Assembly: GCF_012971745.1 (NCBI RefSeq)
Contig: NZ_CP048834.1
Location: 3,224,001 to 3,288,000, forward strand
Direction: 5' to 3'
From: Starkeya sp. ORNL1
GTDB taxonomy: Bacteria; Pseudomonadota; Alphaproteobacteria; Rhizobiales; Xanthobacteraceae
DNA: 64,000 nucleotides
Shown one piece after another: positions 9,885 through 19,535 of this stretch; position 1 is the stretch's first letter; each line of letters opens with the position of its first letter. The position numbers were made by a program, and so were the translations under genes. The notes under the pieces were generated by a model. That model was not told where the DNA came from, ran no database searches, and saw nothing but the letters and a program-made list of their open reading frames with translations.

Positions 9885-10002
9885 CTCCCTCTCCCCATTG
9901 GGGAGAGGGTTGGGGTGAGGGGTCTTCGCCGCTCCGCAATCGTGTCCCCCCTCACCGACCCGCTTCGCGGACCACCTCTCCCCATTGGGGAGAGGGAAGT
10001 CA
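9885..10002. repeat. Intergenic repeat, family B, copy 2 (inverted relative to copy 1)
   Basis: A CTCTCCCCATTGGGGAGAGG hairpin begins here, followed by a TCACCGACCCGCTTCGCGG middle and another CTCTCCCCATTGGGGAGAGG hairpin. The order is the reverse complement of the copy at 6056-6175, so kdpE-kdpD is bracketed by inverted copies. It splits kdpC from kdpD and may attenuate transcription between them. Confidence 0.8.
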
Positions 10003-10014
10003 TTGGTCAGTCTC

Positions 10015-10629
10015 TCAGGAGCTCGGCGTGCTGTTCGCCCCTCCGGCCGGCGGGGTACCGGTCGGCCGGACGGCGATGTCGAGCGCGAGATTGAGTTCGA
10101 GCACATTGACGCGCGGATCACCAAAGACACCGAGCTGGCGTCCTTCTATGTGCGCCGTCACGAGATTGCGGACAAGCGCCTCGTCGACGCCGCGGGCCTT
10201 GGCGACGCGCGGTACCTGCGCCAGCGCATAGGCCGGCGAGATGTGCGGGTCGAGGCCGCTGCCCGAGGTGGTGATGGCGTCCGCCGGCAGCGGGTTGGCG
10301 ATGCCGCTGGCGCGCATGGCGTCGCTATCCGCCTTCAGGCGGTCGGCCAGCTTGGCGCTGGTCGGACCGAGATTGGTGCCGGACGAGGCCGAGGCATCAT
10401 AGCCGGTCCCCGCCGCCGAAGGCCGAGGGCGGAAGTATTCGTCCTTGGCGAAGTTCTGGCCGATCAGTTCGGAGCCGACGGGCTTGCCGTCGCGCTCGAT
10501 GAGGCTGCCGCGCGCCTGGGCCGGGAAGATGGCTTCCGCCACCTCGGTCATGGCGAGCGGGTAGGCGATGCCGGTGATCAGCGTGAAGAGCACGATCATT
10601 CCGATCGCCGGGCGAAGAAATTCGAGCAT
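10015..10629 (-). CDS. kdpC: KdpC subunit of the potassium-transporting P-type ATPase
   Basis: The 204-residue subunit has one N-terminal membrane helix ([20 protein letters not shown]) and an extracytoplasmic domain. Conserved features are [27 protein letters not shown] and [14 protein letters not shown]. It stabilises the KdpFABC complex and assists ATP-driven potassium import. I chose the ATG at 10629 (MLEFLRP), preceded by AGGA, over a start 45 bases further out. It lies ten bases downstream of kdpB. Confidence 0.96.
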   Translation of the reverse strand: MLEFLRPAIGMIVLFTLITGIAYPLAMTEVAEAIFPAQARGSLIERDGKPVGSELIGQNFAKDEYFRPRPSAAGTGYDASASSGTNLGPTSAKLADRLKADSDAMRASGIANPLPADAITTSGSGLDPHISPAYALAQVPRVAKARGVDEALVRNLVTAHIEGRQLGVFGDPRVNVLELNLALDIAVRPTGTPPAGGANSTPSS

Positions 10630-10639
10630 GGTCCTATCC

Positions 10640-12709
<2,070 letters not shown>

Positions 12710-12733
12710 TGGTTTTCTCCGATACGGCGATGA

Positions 12734-14443
12734 TCAGAAGGTCTTGCCGGCCAGCATCTGCACCTGTTCGGCGATCGGGCCGAGGGCGAGCGCGGGGAAG
12801 AACTGGAGACCGCCGAGGATGAGGATGACGCCGACCATCAGGCCGACAAACAGCAGCCCATGGGTCGGGAAGGTGCCGGACGAGGCGGTCAGCCGGGTCT
12901 TGGCCGACAGCGAGCCTGCGATTGCCATCATCGGGACAATGTAGGTGAAGCGGCCGAGCAGCATGGCCAGCCCGAGCGTGGTGTTCCACCACGGACTGTT
13001 GGCAGAGAGCCCACCGAAGGCCGAGCCGTTGTTTGCGGCGCCCGAAGTATAGGCATAGAGGATCTCGGACATCCCGTGCGGCCCGGCATTGCCGAGACCG
13101 GCGAGCGCGACCGGAAGTACGGCGGCGACCGCGGAGAAGCCGAGAATGGTGATCGGCAGGATCAGCACGGCGAGCACCGCCATCTTCACCTCCTTGGCCT
13201 CGATCTTCTTGCCGAGATATTCCGGGGTGCGGCCCACCATCAGCCCGGCGACGAACACCGCAATGATGGCCATGACCAGCAGGCCATAGAGGCCCGAACC
13301 GGTGCCGCCCGGCAGGATCTCGCCGAGATGCATCAGGAACAGCGGCACCAGTCCACCGATCGGGGTGAAGGAGCCGTGCATGGCGTTCACGGCGCCGTCC
13401 GACACGCCGGTGGTGACCGCCGCGAACAGGGAAGACGCGGCGAGGCCGAAGCGGACCTCCTTGCCTTCCATATTGCCGCCGGTGGGATCGATGCCGGCGG
13501 CATGCAGGATCGGCGTGCCGGCGGCCTCGGCCCAATAGCAGATGCCGATGCCGGCCACGAGGATGAGGGCTATGACGGTGATCAGCGCGCGCGCCTGCCG
13601 CTTGTCGCCGATCAGGCGGCCAAAGGCGAAGACGAGCGCCACGGAGATCACCAGCATTTGCCAGATCTCAAGGGCATTGGAGAGTGCGGTCGGGTTCTCG
13701 AAGGGGTGCGCGGCATTGACGTTGAAGAAGCCGCCGCCATTGGTACCGAGCTGCTTGATCGCCATCTGGGAGGCGACCGGGCCGAGCGCGATGGTCTGCT
13801 GCGCGCCTTCCACCGTGGTCACGGCGGTCGCGGCGTCCATGGTCTGCGGCACGCCCATCCACACCTGGACCAGCGCGGTGATGATCGCCAGCGGCAGCAG
13901 CACATAGAGCGTGGAACGCGTCAGATCGACGAAGAAATTGCCGACCGTCGCCGCGCCGGAGCGCGAGAATGCCCGCACCAGCGCCACGGCCAGAGCGAGG
14001 CCGGTCGCGCCGGAGACGAAATTCTGCACCGTGAGCCCGGCCATCTGGCTGAACAGGCTCATGGTGGTCTCGCCACCATAGGACTGCCAGTTGGTGTTGC
14101 TGACGAAGCTCGCCGCGGTGTTGAAGGCGAGATCCGGCGTGAGGCCGGCAAAGCCGAGCGGGTTCCACGGCAGCACGCCTTGCAGGCGCAGCATGGCATA
14201 GAGCAGGGCGAAGCCGGCGGCGCTGAAGGCGAGCATGCCGAGCGTGTAGCCGAGCGCGCTCTGCTCCTTGGTCTCGTCGACCCCGCAGACGCGGTAGAGC
14301 AGGCGTTCGATCGGCCCGAGGACAGGGGTGAGGAATGTGCGCTCGCCCGCATAGAGGCGGGCCATAAAGGCGCCGAGCGGCACCGCGGCGAGGAGCACGA
14401 GCGCTAGGATGATGGCTATCTGTAGCCAGCCGATTGCGGTCAT
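12734..14443 (-). CDS. kdpA: KdpA potassium-binding and channel-like subunit
   Basis: The 569-residue integral membrane subunit forms the potassium selectivity filter of KdpFABC. Filter-like segments are visible, including [25 protein letters not shown] and NNGSAFGG. About ten hydrophobic membrane segments span the protein. It belongs to one operon with kdpF upstream and kdpB downstream. Length and residues match a functional protein. Confidence 0.98.
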   Translation of the reverse strand: MTAIGWLQIAIILALVLLAAVPLGAFMARLYAGERTFLTPVLGPIERLLYRVCGVDETKEQSALGYTLGMLAFSAAGFALLYAMLRLQGVLPWNPLGFAGLTPDLAFNTAASFVSNTNWQSYGGETTMSLFSQMAGLTVQNFVSGATGLALAVALVRAFSRSGAATVGNFFVDLTRSTLYVLLPLAIITALVQVWMGVPQTMDAATAVTTVEGAQQTIALGPVASQMAIKQLGTNGGGFFNVNAAHPFENPTALSNALEIWQMLVISVALVFAFGRLIGDKRQARALITVIALILVAGIGICYWAEAAGTPILHAAGIDPTGGNMEGKEVRFGLAASSLFAAVTTGVSDGAVNAMHGSFTPIGGLVPLFLMHLGEILPGGTGSGLYGLLVMAIIAVFVAGLMVGRTPEYLGKKIEAKEVKMAVLAVLILPITILGFSAVAAVLPVALAGLGNAGPHGMSEILYAYTSGAANNGSAFGGLSANSPWWNTTLGLAMLLGRFTYIVPMMAIAGSLSAKTRLTASSGTFPTHGLLFVGLMVGVILILGGLQFFPALALGPIAEQVQMLAGKTF

Positions 14444-14482
14444 GGCGGGTTTCTTCTCTGGAGATGACTGGAGCGGCGTGCG

Positions 14483-14569
14483 TCAGAACTTCTCGGGCCG
14501 CAGCAGTGCGATCACGAGATAGCCGGCGAGGCCGAGCGAGACGACGGCACCAAGGACAAGGTCGAGCAT
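14483..14569 (-). CDS. kdpF: KdpF small subunit, 28 residues
   Basis: The frame encodes a 28-residue single-span peptide that starts MLDLVLGAVV and ends ALLRPEKF. KdpF subunits are about 29 residues, hydrophobic, and end in a basic RPE(K/R)F-like tail, exactly as here. KdpF stabilises the KdpABC complex. It lies 39 bases upstream of kdpA, in the position expected for kdpFABC. It is short enough to be missed by gene finders. Confidence 0.93.
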   Translation of the reverse strand: MLDLVLGAVVSLGLAGYLVIALLRPEKF

Positions 14570-14573
14570 GGCC

Positions 14574-14657
14574 TCACCCCTTCGCCGTAAAGCGCGCATA
14601 GGAGGCCATCAGCACGAAGAAGCCGACGCCGACGACGATATAAATGATGTCCATCAT
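14574..14657 (-). CDS. 27-residue membrane peptide upstream of kdpF
   Basis: The frame encodes MMDIIYIVVGVG followed by FFVLMASYARFTAKG. AAGGAGGG lies nine bases before the first ATG, a strong ribosome binding site. It is one hydrophobic helix with a basic C-terminal end, and its stop is four bases from the kdpF start, so it is very probably the first gene of the kdp operon. Similar tiny open frames are known at the head of kdp operons in proteobacteria. Its function is unknown; an accessory or regulatory role in the pump is inference. Confidence 0.75.
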   Translation of the reverse strand: MMDIIYIVVGVGFFVLMASYARFTAKG

Positions 14658-14736
14658 GGAACAGGCCCTCCTTCTGGGGTTGTCGCAGCAGTTAAGCGCG
14701 GCCCGATAAGGGTTCGATCCGGAATGCCGTAGGCTG

Positions 14737-14755
14737 GCATAAGGGAAGCATAAAG
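14737..14755 (-). promoter_or_regulatory. Candidate KdpE operator (tandem repeat)
   Basis: On the minus strand the sequence reads CTTTATGCTTCCCTTATGC. The two (T)TATG units are 11 bases apart, one helical turn, as expected for an OmpR-class dimer. It is 80 bases upstream of the first kdp start. KdpE sites in enterobacteria are also T-rich direct repeats, but the match is only by analogy. Confidence 0.4.
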
Positions 14756-14870
14756 AGGCGCCGGAGCCTTACGATTTCGCCCTGTCACGCGTTGGTTATT
14801 GCAGGAACGCCCTTGTGATTAGGTCGCGCACGATCCAAATTGACGCTTGCGGTTCCGCGCGGTCCCCATC

Positions 14871-15335
14871 ATGTCCGAGAGTGAGATTTCCCCCCATCTG
14901 GAAGGCCTCAAGCTCAGCAATTTGCTGTGTTTCGCGGTCTATTCGGCCAATCACGCCTTCAACCGGCTGTACAAGCCGATCCTCGACGAACTGGGCCTGA
15001 CCTATCCGCAGTATGTCACGATGGTGACGCTGTGGCGTGAGGATGGGCTGACGGTCGGGCAGATCGGCGAGCGGATCCTGCTCGAGACCAATACGGTGAC
15101 GCCGCTCTTGAAGCGCATGGAAGCCGCCGGCCTGGTGCTGCGCACGCGCTGCAAGGCGGACGAGCGCCAGGTGCTGGTGCACCTCACCGACAAGGGCAAG
15201 GCACTGCGCGAGAAGGCGCGCTCGATTCCCAACGAGGTCGGCATCTGCTTCGAGCACGACCGCGCGCGCATCGAGAAGCTGACCGGCGACATCACCAGCC
15301 TGCGCGACGCGCTGCTGGCGAAGGCGAAGGCTTAG
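14871..15335 (+). CDS. MarR-family regulator, OhrR-like
   Basis: The 154-residue winged-helix repressor has the OhrR signature LSNLLCFAVYSA, with the peroxide-sensing cysteine at residue 20, and a second cysteine near residue 127 (VGICFEHD), as in two-cysteine OhrR proteins. The DNA-binding region (TVGQIGERILLETNTVTPLLKRMEAAGL) and the wing with DERQV are typical. OhrR proteins repress the organic hydroperoxide reductase gene ohr; no ohr gene is adjacent here. I chose the ATG at 14871 over one 24 bases upstream. The sensed compound is inferred from the cysteine. Confidence 0.85.
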   Translation: MSESEISPHLEGLKLSNLLCFAVYSANHAFNRLYKPILDELGLTYPQYVTMVTLWREDGLTVGQIGERILLETNTVTPLLKRMEAAGLVLRTRCKADERQVLVHLTDKGKALREKARSIPNEVGICFEHDRARIEKLTGDITSLRDALLAKAKA

Positions 15336-15355
15336 ATTCCGGTCCCATCACAGAT

Positions 15356-15447
15356 GTCATCCCGGCCGTAGCGAAGCGGAGAGCCGGGATCGCGCGCCGA
15401 ACTTTCACGCGATCCCGGCTCGCGCCTTCGGCGCGTCCAGGATGACG
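15356..15447. repeat. Palindromic intergenic repeat, family A, copy 2
   Basis: The element runs from GTCATCCCGGCC to CCAGGATGACGAC, with inner arms GAGCCGGGATCGCG and CGCGATCCCGGCTC. It lies between the convergent OhrR-like and LysR genes and is likely to act as a bidirectional terminator. Confidence 0.75.
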
Positions 15448-15461
15448 ACTGACTCGAGTGA

Positions 15462-16409
15462 TTAAACCTCCGCCGCGACGGCTTCCACCACCGGCTCGGG
15501 GGGATTGCCCTCGATGAAGCGACGCAGCTTGCCGAACTCCACGGCGAGATAATCGAGGAAGGCGCGCACCCGTGGGGCGTGGCGCAGGTCCGGGTGAGTG
15601 AGCAGCCACAGATCAGCGGCGTAGGCCGGATCGGGCGGGGCAAGGCGCACCAGAGTCGGCCGGGAATCCCCGATCAGGCACGGCAGATGGCCGATGCCGA
15701 GCCCGACCTCCACCGCCTCGGCGAGCCCCAGCACGGTGTTGATCTTGTAGGCGATGCGCTCCGGCGCGACATTCTCCTGCACGAACTTCACCGCTTTCAG
15801 CTGGGCGAGGTTGTCGCCGAGCGAGACCCAGTTGCGGGTCTTGAGTTCCTCCTGGTCGACGTCGCCGGGCTCGGGAAAGTCGATGGCGCGGCCATAGAGC
15901 GCCCAGGCGATGCGCGCGGCGCGGCGTCCCACGAGATTCTCCGGGGGCTGGTCGGTGGCGCGGATGGCGACGTCGGCGTCGCGCTTCGAGAGGTTCAGCG
16001 CCTGGTTGGTCAGCACCACATCAAGCCGCACTTCGGGGTAGCGCTCGCGGAAGCCGGCGAGCAGCGGCATCAGCAGATGGATCAGCAGTGAGTCATTGGT
16101 GGTGACGCGCAGTTCGCCCGCCGGCGTCGGCTCGCGCCCGGCCAGCTTGCGCCCGACCGCGGTGATCTCGTCGTCGAGCCGGTTGGCCAGCGCCACCATC
16201 TCCTCGCCGGCGGGGGTGAGCGCGTAGCCGGTGCGGTGGCGCTCGAACAACGCATTGCCGAGCGTGTCCTCGATCTGCTTCAGCCGGCGGAACACGGTGG
16301 AATGATTGACGCCGATCTGAGCCGCCGCGGCAGGCAGGCCACGCGCGTCCGCCACGGCCTTGATGAGCCGGAAATCATCCCAGGCGAGGTTCTTGAAAGG
16401 CTCCGCCAT
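15462..16409 (-). CDS. LysR-family transcriptional regulator
   Basis: The 315-residue regulator has an N-terminal winged helix (WDDFRLIKAVADARGLPAA, then NHSTVFRRLKQIEDTLG) and a C-terminal effector-binding domain. GGAG six bases before the ATG at 16409 favours this start over one 24 bases upstream. It is divergent from a glyoxalase-type dioxygenase and an esterase gene, across a 160-base gap, so it probably controls them. The inducer may be a quinone or an aromatic compound by analogy with MhqR-type systems, but this is inference. Confidence 0.9.
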   Translation of the reverse strand: MAEPFKNLAWDDFRLIKAVADARGLPAAAAQIGVNHSTVFRRLKQIEDTLGNALFERHRTGYALTPAGEEMVALANRLDDEITAVGRKLAGREPTPAGELRVTTNDSLLIHLLMPLLAGFRERYPEVRLDVVLTNQALNLSKRDADVAIRATDQPPENLVGRRAARIAWALYGRAIDFPEPGDVDQEELKTRNWVSLGDNLAQLKAVKFVQENVAPERIAYKINTVLGLAEAVEVGLGIGHLPCLIGDSRPTLVRLAPPDPAYAADLWLLTHPDLRHAPRVRAFLDYLAVEFGKLRRFIEGNPPEPVVEAVAAEV

Positions 16410-16569
16410 CATCCACTCCGCTGCATCGGTCAACCTGCCGTCGGTGCCGATATAAGGGCACTTCCGTCATTGCGTCAATGCAATCGAACTTTGATGGAAT
16501 GTCTTCAGAGTTGGCTTATTTGAAAGGCCACACCGGGCGTTCAAGCCGCCCAAAGCGGAGGGCTGAATA

Positions 16570-17502
16570 ATGAACCACCATGGCATCCACCACGTCACCG
16601 CGATTGCCGGCAATGCGCGCCGCAATGTCGAGTTCTACACCCAGACCCTCGGCCTGCGGCTGGTGAAGAAGACCGTCAATTTCGACGATCCCGGCACCTA
16701 TCACCTCTATTATGGCGACGAGACCGGCGCGCCCGGCACCATCCTCACCTTCTTCCCGTGGGACCATGTGGCGCCGGGCCGGCTCGGCATCGGCGAGACC
16801 CAGGAAACCGTGTTCCGGGTGCCGGAAGGCGCCATCGGCTACTGGACGCATCGCTTCGTGGACAAGGGCGTCGCCCACCAGGCGCCGGTGAAGCGCTTCG
16901 GCGAGACCGTGCTTTCCTTCAAGGATCCGCACGGCATGCGCCTTGCGTTGGTCGCGGTGCCCGGCATCGCCAATGAGCCGGCGTGGTCGAACGGCGACAT
17001 CCCGGCCGAGCACGCCATTCGCGGCTTCCACAGCGTGAACCTGCTGCTGGCGGACGCGGAGCCCACCGGCGCCATCCTGACCGACGTGCTCGGCTTCACC
17101 GAGCTTGGGCGCGATGGAACGCTGGTGCGCTACAAGGTCGAAGGCACGGCTATCGGCGGCATCGTCGACATCCACGCTGCCGGCGGCTTCCTGCCGGCCC
17201 GCATGGGCGGCGGCTCGGTGCACCACATCGCCTTCCGTGCCGCGGACGATGCGGCCGAGGCCGAGATGGCGAGGAAGCTCATCCAGAACCACGGCATCCG
17301 CACCACGGAGCAGAAGGATCGGAACTATTTCCGCTCCGTCTATTTCCGTGAACCCGGCCACGTGCTGTTCGAGATCGCGACCGACATCCCCGGCTTTGCC
17401 GCGGACGAGCCGGTGGCGAGCCTCGGCGAGGCGTTGAAGCTGCCGTCCTTCCTCGAAGGCCGCCGCGCACAGATCGAAGCGGTGCTGCCCGAAGTCGCCT
17501 GA
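16570..17502 (+). CDS. Ring-cleaving dioxygenase of the VOC (glyoxalase) superfamily, MhqO-like
   Basis: The 310-residue protein has two VOC halves. The first starts GIHHVTAIAGNARRNVEFY and contains a glutamate-bearing strand near TQETVFRVPEG; the second starts RGFHSVNLLLADAEPTGA and ends with the metal-ligand region PGHVLFEIATD. HHV, HHIAF and the late glutamate are the expected metal ligands. MhqO-type proteins handle hydroquinones and related catechols. GGAGGG precedes the start. An esterase-like hydrolase gene follows, and a LysR regulator is divergent. Confidence 0.88.
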   Translation: MNHHGIHHVTAIAGNARRNVEFYTQTLGLRLVKKTVNFDDPGTYHLYYGDETGAPGTILTFFPWDHVAPGRLGIGETQETVFRVPEGAIGYWTHRFVDKGVAHQAPVKRFGETVLSFKDPHGMRLALVAVPGIANEPAWSNGDIPAEHAIRGFHSVNLLLADAEPTGAILTDVLGFTELGRDGTLVRYKVEGTAIGGIVDIHAAGGFLPARMGGGSVHHIAFRAADDAAEAEMARKLIQNHGIRTTEQKDRNYFRSVYFREPGHVLFEIATDIPGFAADEPVASLGEALKLPSFLEGRRAQIEAVLPEVA

Positions 17503-17580
17503 CATTGCGCCCCTCCCCTCACCGGGAGGGGCTTTCCCTCATGTTCGAGTTACGGACCCGCTGGGTCCGGAGGAGGTCCC

Positions 17581-18216
17581 ATGGCCACCAACACGTCGCT
17601 GTCCTTCATCCATCGCTTCGAGCCGGCGACCGACACCGGCCGCCCCCCGCTCCTGCTGCTGCACGGCACCGGCGGCGACGAGAACGACCTGATCGGCCTC
17701 GGACAGATGATCGCGCCGGGTTCGGCATTGCTGTCGCCGCGCGGCAAGGTGCTGGAAGGCGGCATGCCGCGCTTCTTTCGCCGGCTGCGCGAAGGCGTGT
17801 TCGACGAGGAAGACGTGCGCCGGCGCGCCGATGAGCTCGCCGATTTCGTCGAGGAGGCGCGTGCCGTCCATGGGCTCAAGGCGCCGGTCGCGGTCGGTTT
17901 CTCCAACGGCGCCAATATCGCCGCGGCCATGCTGCTGCGGCGTCCCGAGACGCTTTCGGGCGCGGTGCTGCTGCGCGCCATGGTGCCACTGACCGATCCT
18001 CCCGCGGCGAGCATCCCCGGCACGCCGGTGCTGCTGCTGTCCGGCGTCGCCGACCCGATCGTGCCGGAGGAAAATGCCCGCCGGCTGGCGGCGCAGCTCT
18101 CCGCTGCCGGCGCGACGGTCGAGCACCGCGTGCTGCCGGCGGGCCACGGCCTGTCGCAGGCCGACGCCAATCTGGCGCGGCAGTTCCTGGCGGAGCTGAG
18201 GGCCGAGGCGGCCTGA
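17581..18216 (+). CDS. Alpha/beta hydrolase (carboxylesterase/phospholipase family, MhqD-like)
   Basis: The 211-residue hydrolase has the nucleophile elbow GFSNGA near residue 102, an aspartate in SGVADPIVP near 160, and a histidine in LPAGHGLSQAD near 184, giving an intact Ser-Asp-His triad. The oxyanion segment is LLLHGTGGDEND. It is cytoplasmic, with no signal peptide. It follows the dioxygenase gene by 78 bases in the same direction, and GGAGG precedes the ATG. Together they resemble the mhqO-mhqD pair. The natural substrate is not known. Confidence 0.88.
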   Translation: MATNTSLSFIHRFEPATDTGRPPLLLLHGTGGDENDLIGLGQMIAPGSALLSPRGKVLEGGMPRFFRRLREGVFDEEDVRRRADELADFVEEARAVHGLKAPVAVGFSNGANIAAAMLLRRPETLSGAVLLRAMVPLTDPPAASIPGTPVLLLSGVADPIVPEENARRLAAQLSAAGATVEHRVLPAGHGLSQADANLARQFLAELRAEAA

Positions 18217-18236
18217 TACGCCCTTCCCCAAGAACG

Positions 18237-18277
18237 TCGTCATCCCGGACGGCCGCAAGGCCGACCGGGATGACGAT
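18237..18277. terminator. Palindromic repeat, family A, copy 3, terminator-like
   Basis: GTCATCCCGG at 18239 is matched by CCGGGATGAC ending at 18275, and the GGCCG and CGGCC-like middle extends the hairpin. It lies between the convergent hydrolase and Crp/Fnr genes. Confidence 0.7.
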
Positions 18278-18288
18278 GGCTGGAAGGC

Positions 18289-18984
18289 CTAATCCTTGGT
18301 CAGCGCGGCCAGCGCCGCGGGCTTCTCCAGGCAGTAATAGCCGGAGATGCGGCTGACCACTTCGTCACGCTGCCAGCCATTCAGGATGCGGCTGACATTC
18401 TCACGCGCGATGCCGGCCATGGCGGCGAGGTCGGACTGCGTCACCTTCTGCCGCACCAGCACGCGCCCGGCGCCCGGGGGATGTGCCAGCTTCTCGCCGA
18501 ACGCATCGGCCAGAGCGAGCAGCGCCCGCGCGACGCGGCCCTGCAGTGGCAGGAAGCTGGTCGCGGCCAGCGCCAGATTGGATTCGCGCAGGCGAATCGC
18601 CAGCATGAAGGCGACCTCGCGCCAGAGCTCGGGGTCGTCTTCCAGCACGGCATCGAAGGCGCCGCGACCGATGAAGCCGAGCCGGCTCGGGCGCAATGCG
18701 GTGACGGTGGCCGAGCGTGGCCTGCCATCGAGCAGCGACAGCTCACCGACCAGCGCGCCTGCACCCAATATGGCAAGGATGCGCTCATTTCCGGCGGCGG
18801 AGACCACCGAGACTTTCAACAAACCGCTCTCGATGCTGTAGCAGCCGTCGCCCGCATCCCCGGCGACGAACAGCGTCTGCTCGGCCTGCAATTCGACCGG
18901 GCGGGCATGCGCCAGCAGCGCCTCGGAGAGCGCCTTGGGCAACGCAGCGAACAGATTGTCGGGCAGAGCCGCCGGGCCCGGCAT
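18289..18984 (-). CDS. Crp/Fnr-family transcriptional regulator
   Basis: The 231-residue protein has a cyclic-nucleotide-binding beta-roll (about 10-125, including GELSLLDGRPRSATVTAL, the phosphate-binding cassette position) and a C-terminal helix-turn-helix (VTQSDLAAMAGIARENVSRIL). No cysteine cluster for an iron-sulfur centre is visible, so it is Crp-like rather than Fnr-like. A class III adenylate cyclase lies about 0.6 kb away and could supply cAMP, but this link is inference. Confidence 0.92.
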   Translation of the reverse strand: MPGPAALPDNLFAALPKALSEALLAHARPVELQAEQTLFVAGDAGDGCYSIESGLLKVSVVSAAGNERILAILGAGALVGELSLLDGRPRSATVTALRPSRLGFIGRGAFDAVLEDDPELWREVAFMLAIRLRESNLALAATSFLPLQGRVARALLALADAFGEKLAHPPGAGRVLVRQKVTQSDLAAMAGIARENVSRILNGWQRDEVVSRISGYYCLEKPAALAALTKD

Positions 18985-19094
18985 GGGCGAATCCCAGAAG
19001 GTTTCGGGGCGGCGACGTTAGCAAAGGCTGGCTCAGACACGAAACCCGTCCGAACGGAGATTCGGACGGGCACGTGGCCGACATGTGCGTGATC

Positions 19095-19382
19095 TCAGAA
19101 ATAGGGCCGGTCGCACACCTTGATGACCCGCTTGTAGCCGCCATACCACTTCTTCACATAGTAGCACTGCGGGCCATTATAGGCGTAGTAGTCGTCATAA
19201 TAGAAATTCTTGAAGTGGCTGCCATAAAAGCCGTGGCCGCGATGGCCGTGATGGCCGCCATGACCGTGCTTGCCACCGGCGAAGGCTTCGCCGGAAGTAA
19301 TGACCATCGCACCACTGAGCGCGACAACGGCGACGGCAGCGGAGAGAATCTTGCGAACCTTGCTCGACTGGGTGTTCGACAT
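19095..19382 (-). CDS. Small secreted His/Gly/Tyr-rich protein, 95 residues
   Basis: The product has a signal peptide (residues 1-32, ending GEAFA) and a mature part that begins GGKHGHGGHHGHRGHG and continues with tyrosine-rich segments (FYYDDYYAYNGPQCYYVKKW). Two cysteines could pair. Histidine richness suggests metal binding or a surface role, but no family with a known function is recognised. An AGGA-type binding site precedes the ATG at 19382. The gene stands alone between the Crp/Fnr regulator and the divergent cyclase. Confidence 0.8.
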   Translation of the reverse strand: MSNTQSSKVRKILSAAVAVVALSGAMVITSGEAFAGGKHGHGGHHGHRGHGFYGSHFKNFYYDDYYAYNGPQCYYVKKWYGGYKRVIKVCDRPYF

Positions 19383-19535
19383 GGTGATCGTCCTGATTGA
19401 GATCCGAAACAACTTGTTTCGTGATGATCCAACCTTAGGGAATCCAGTTTGCTGCCGATGTGATGGCGATCACGCTTTTGCGCATCCGCCAAATTCCCCT
19501 TAACAAGCGCACGACGTGGATGAAGGCGAGGCAGC

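Noticed and set aside
3424..10002. Possible CRISPR array from the repeated palindromes
   Set aside because: Copies are few, far apart, of unequal length and without regular spacers; no cas genes are present.
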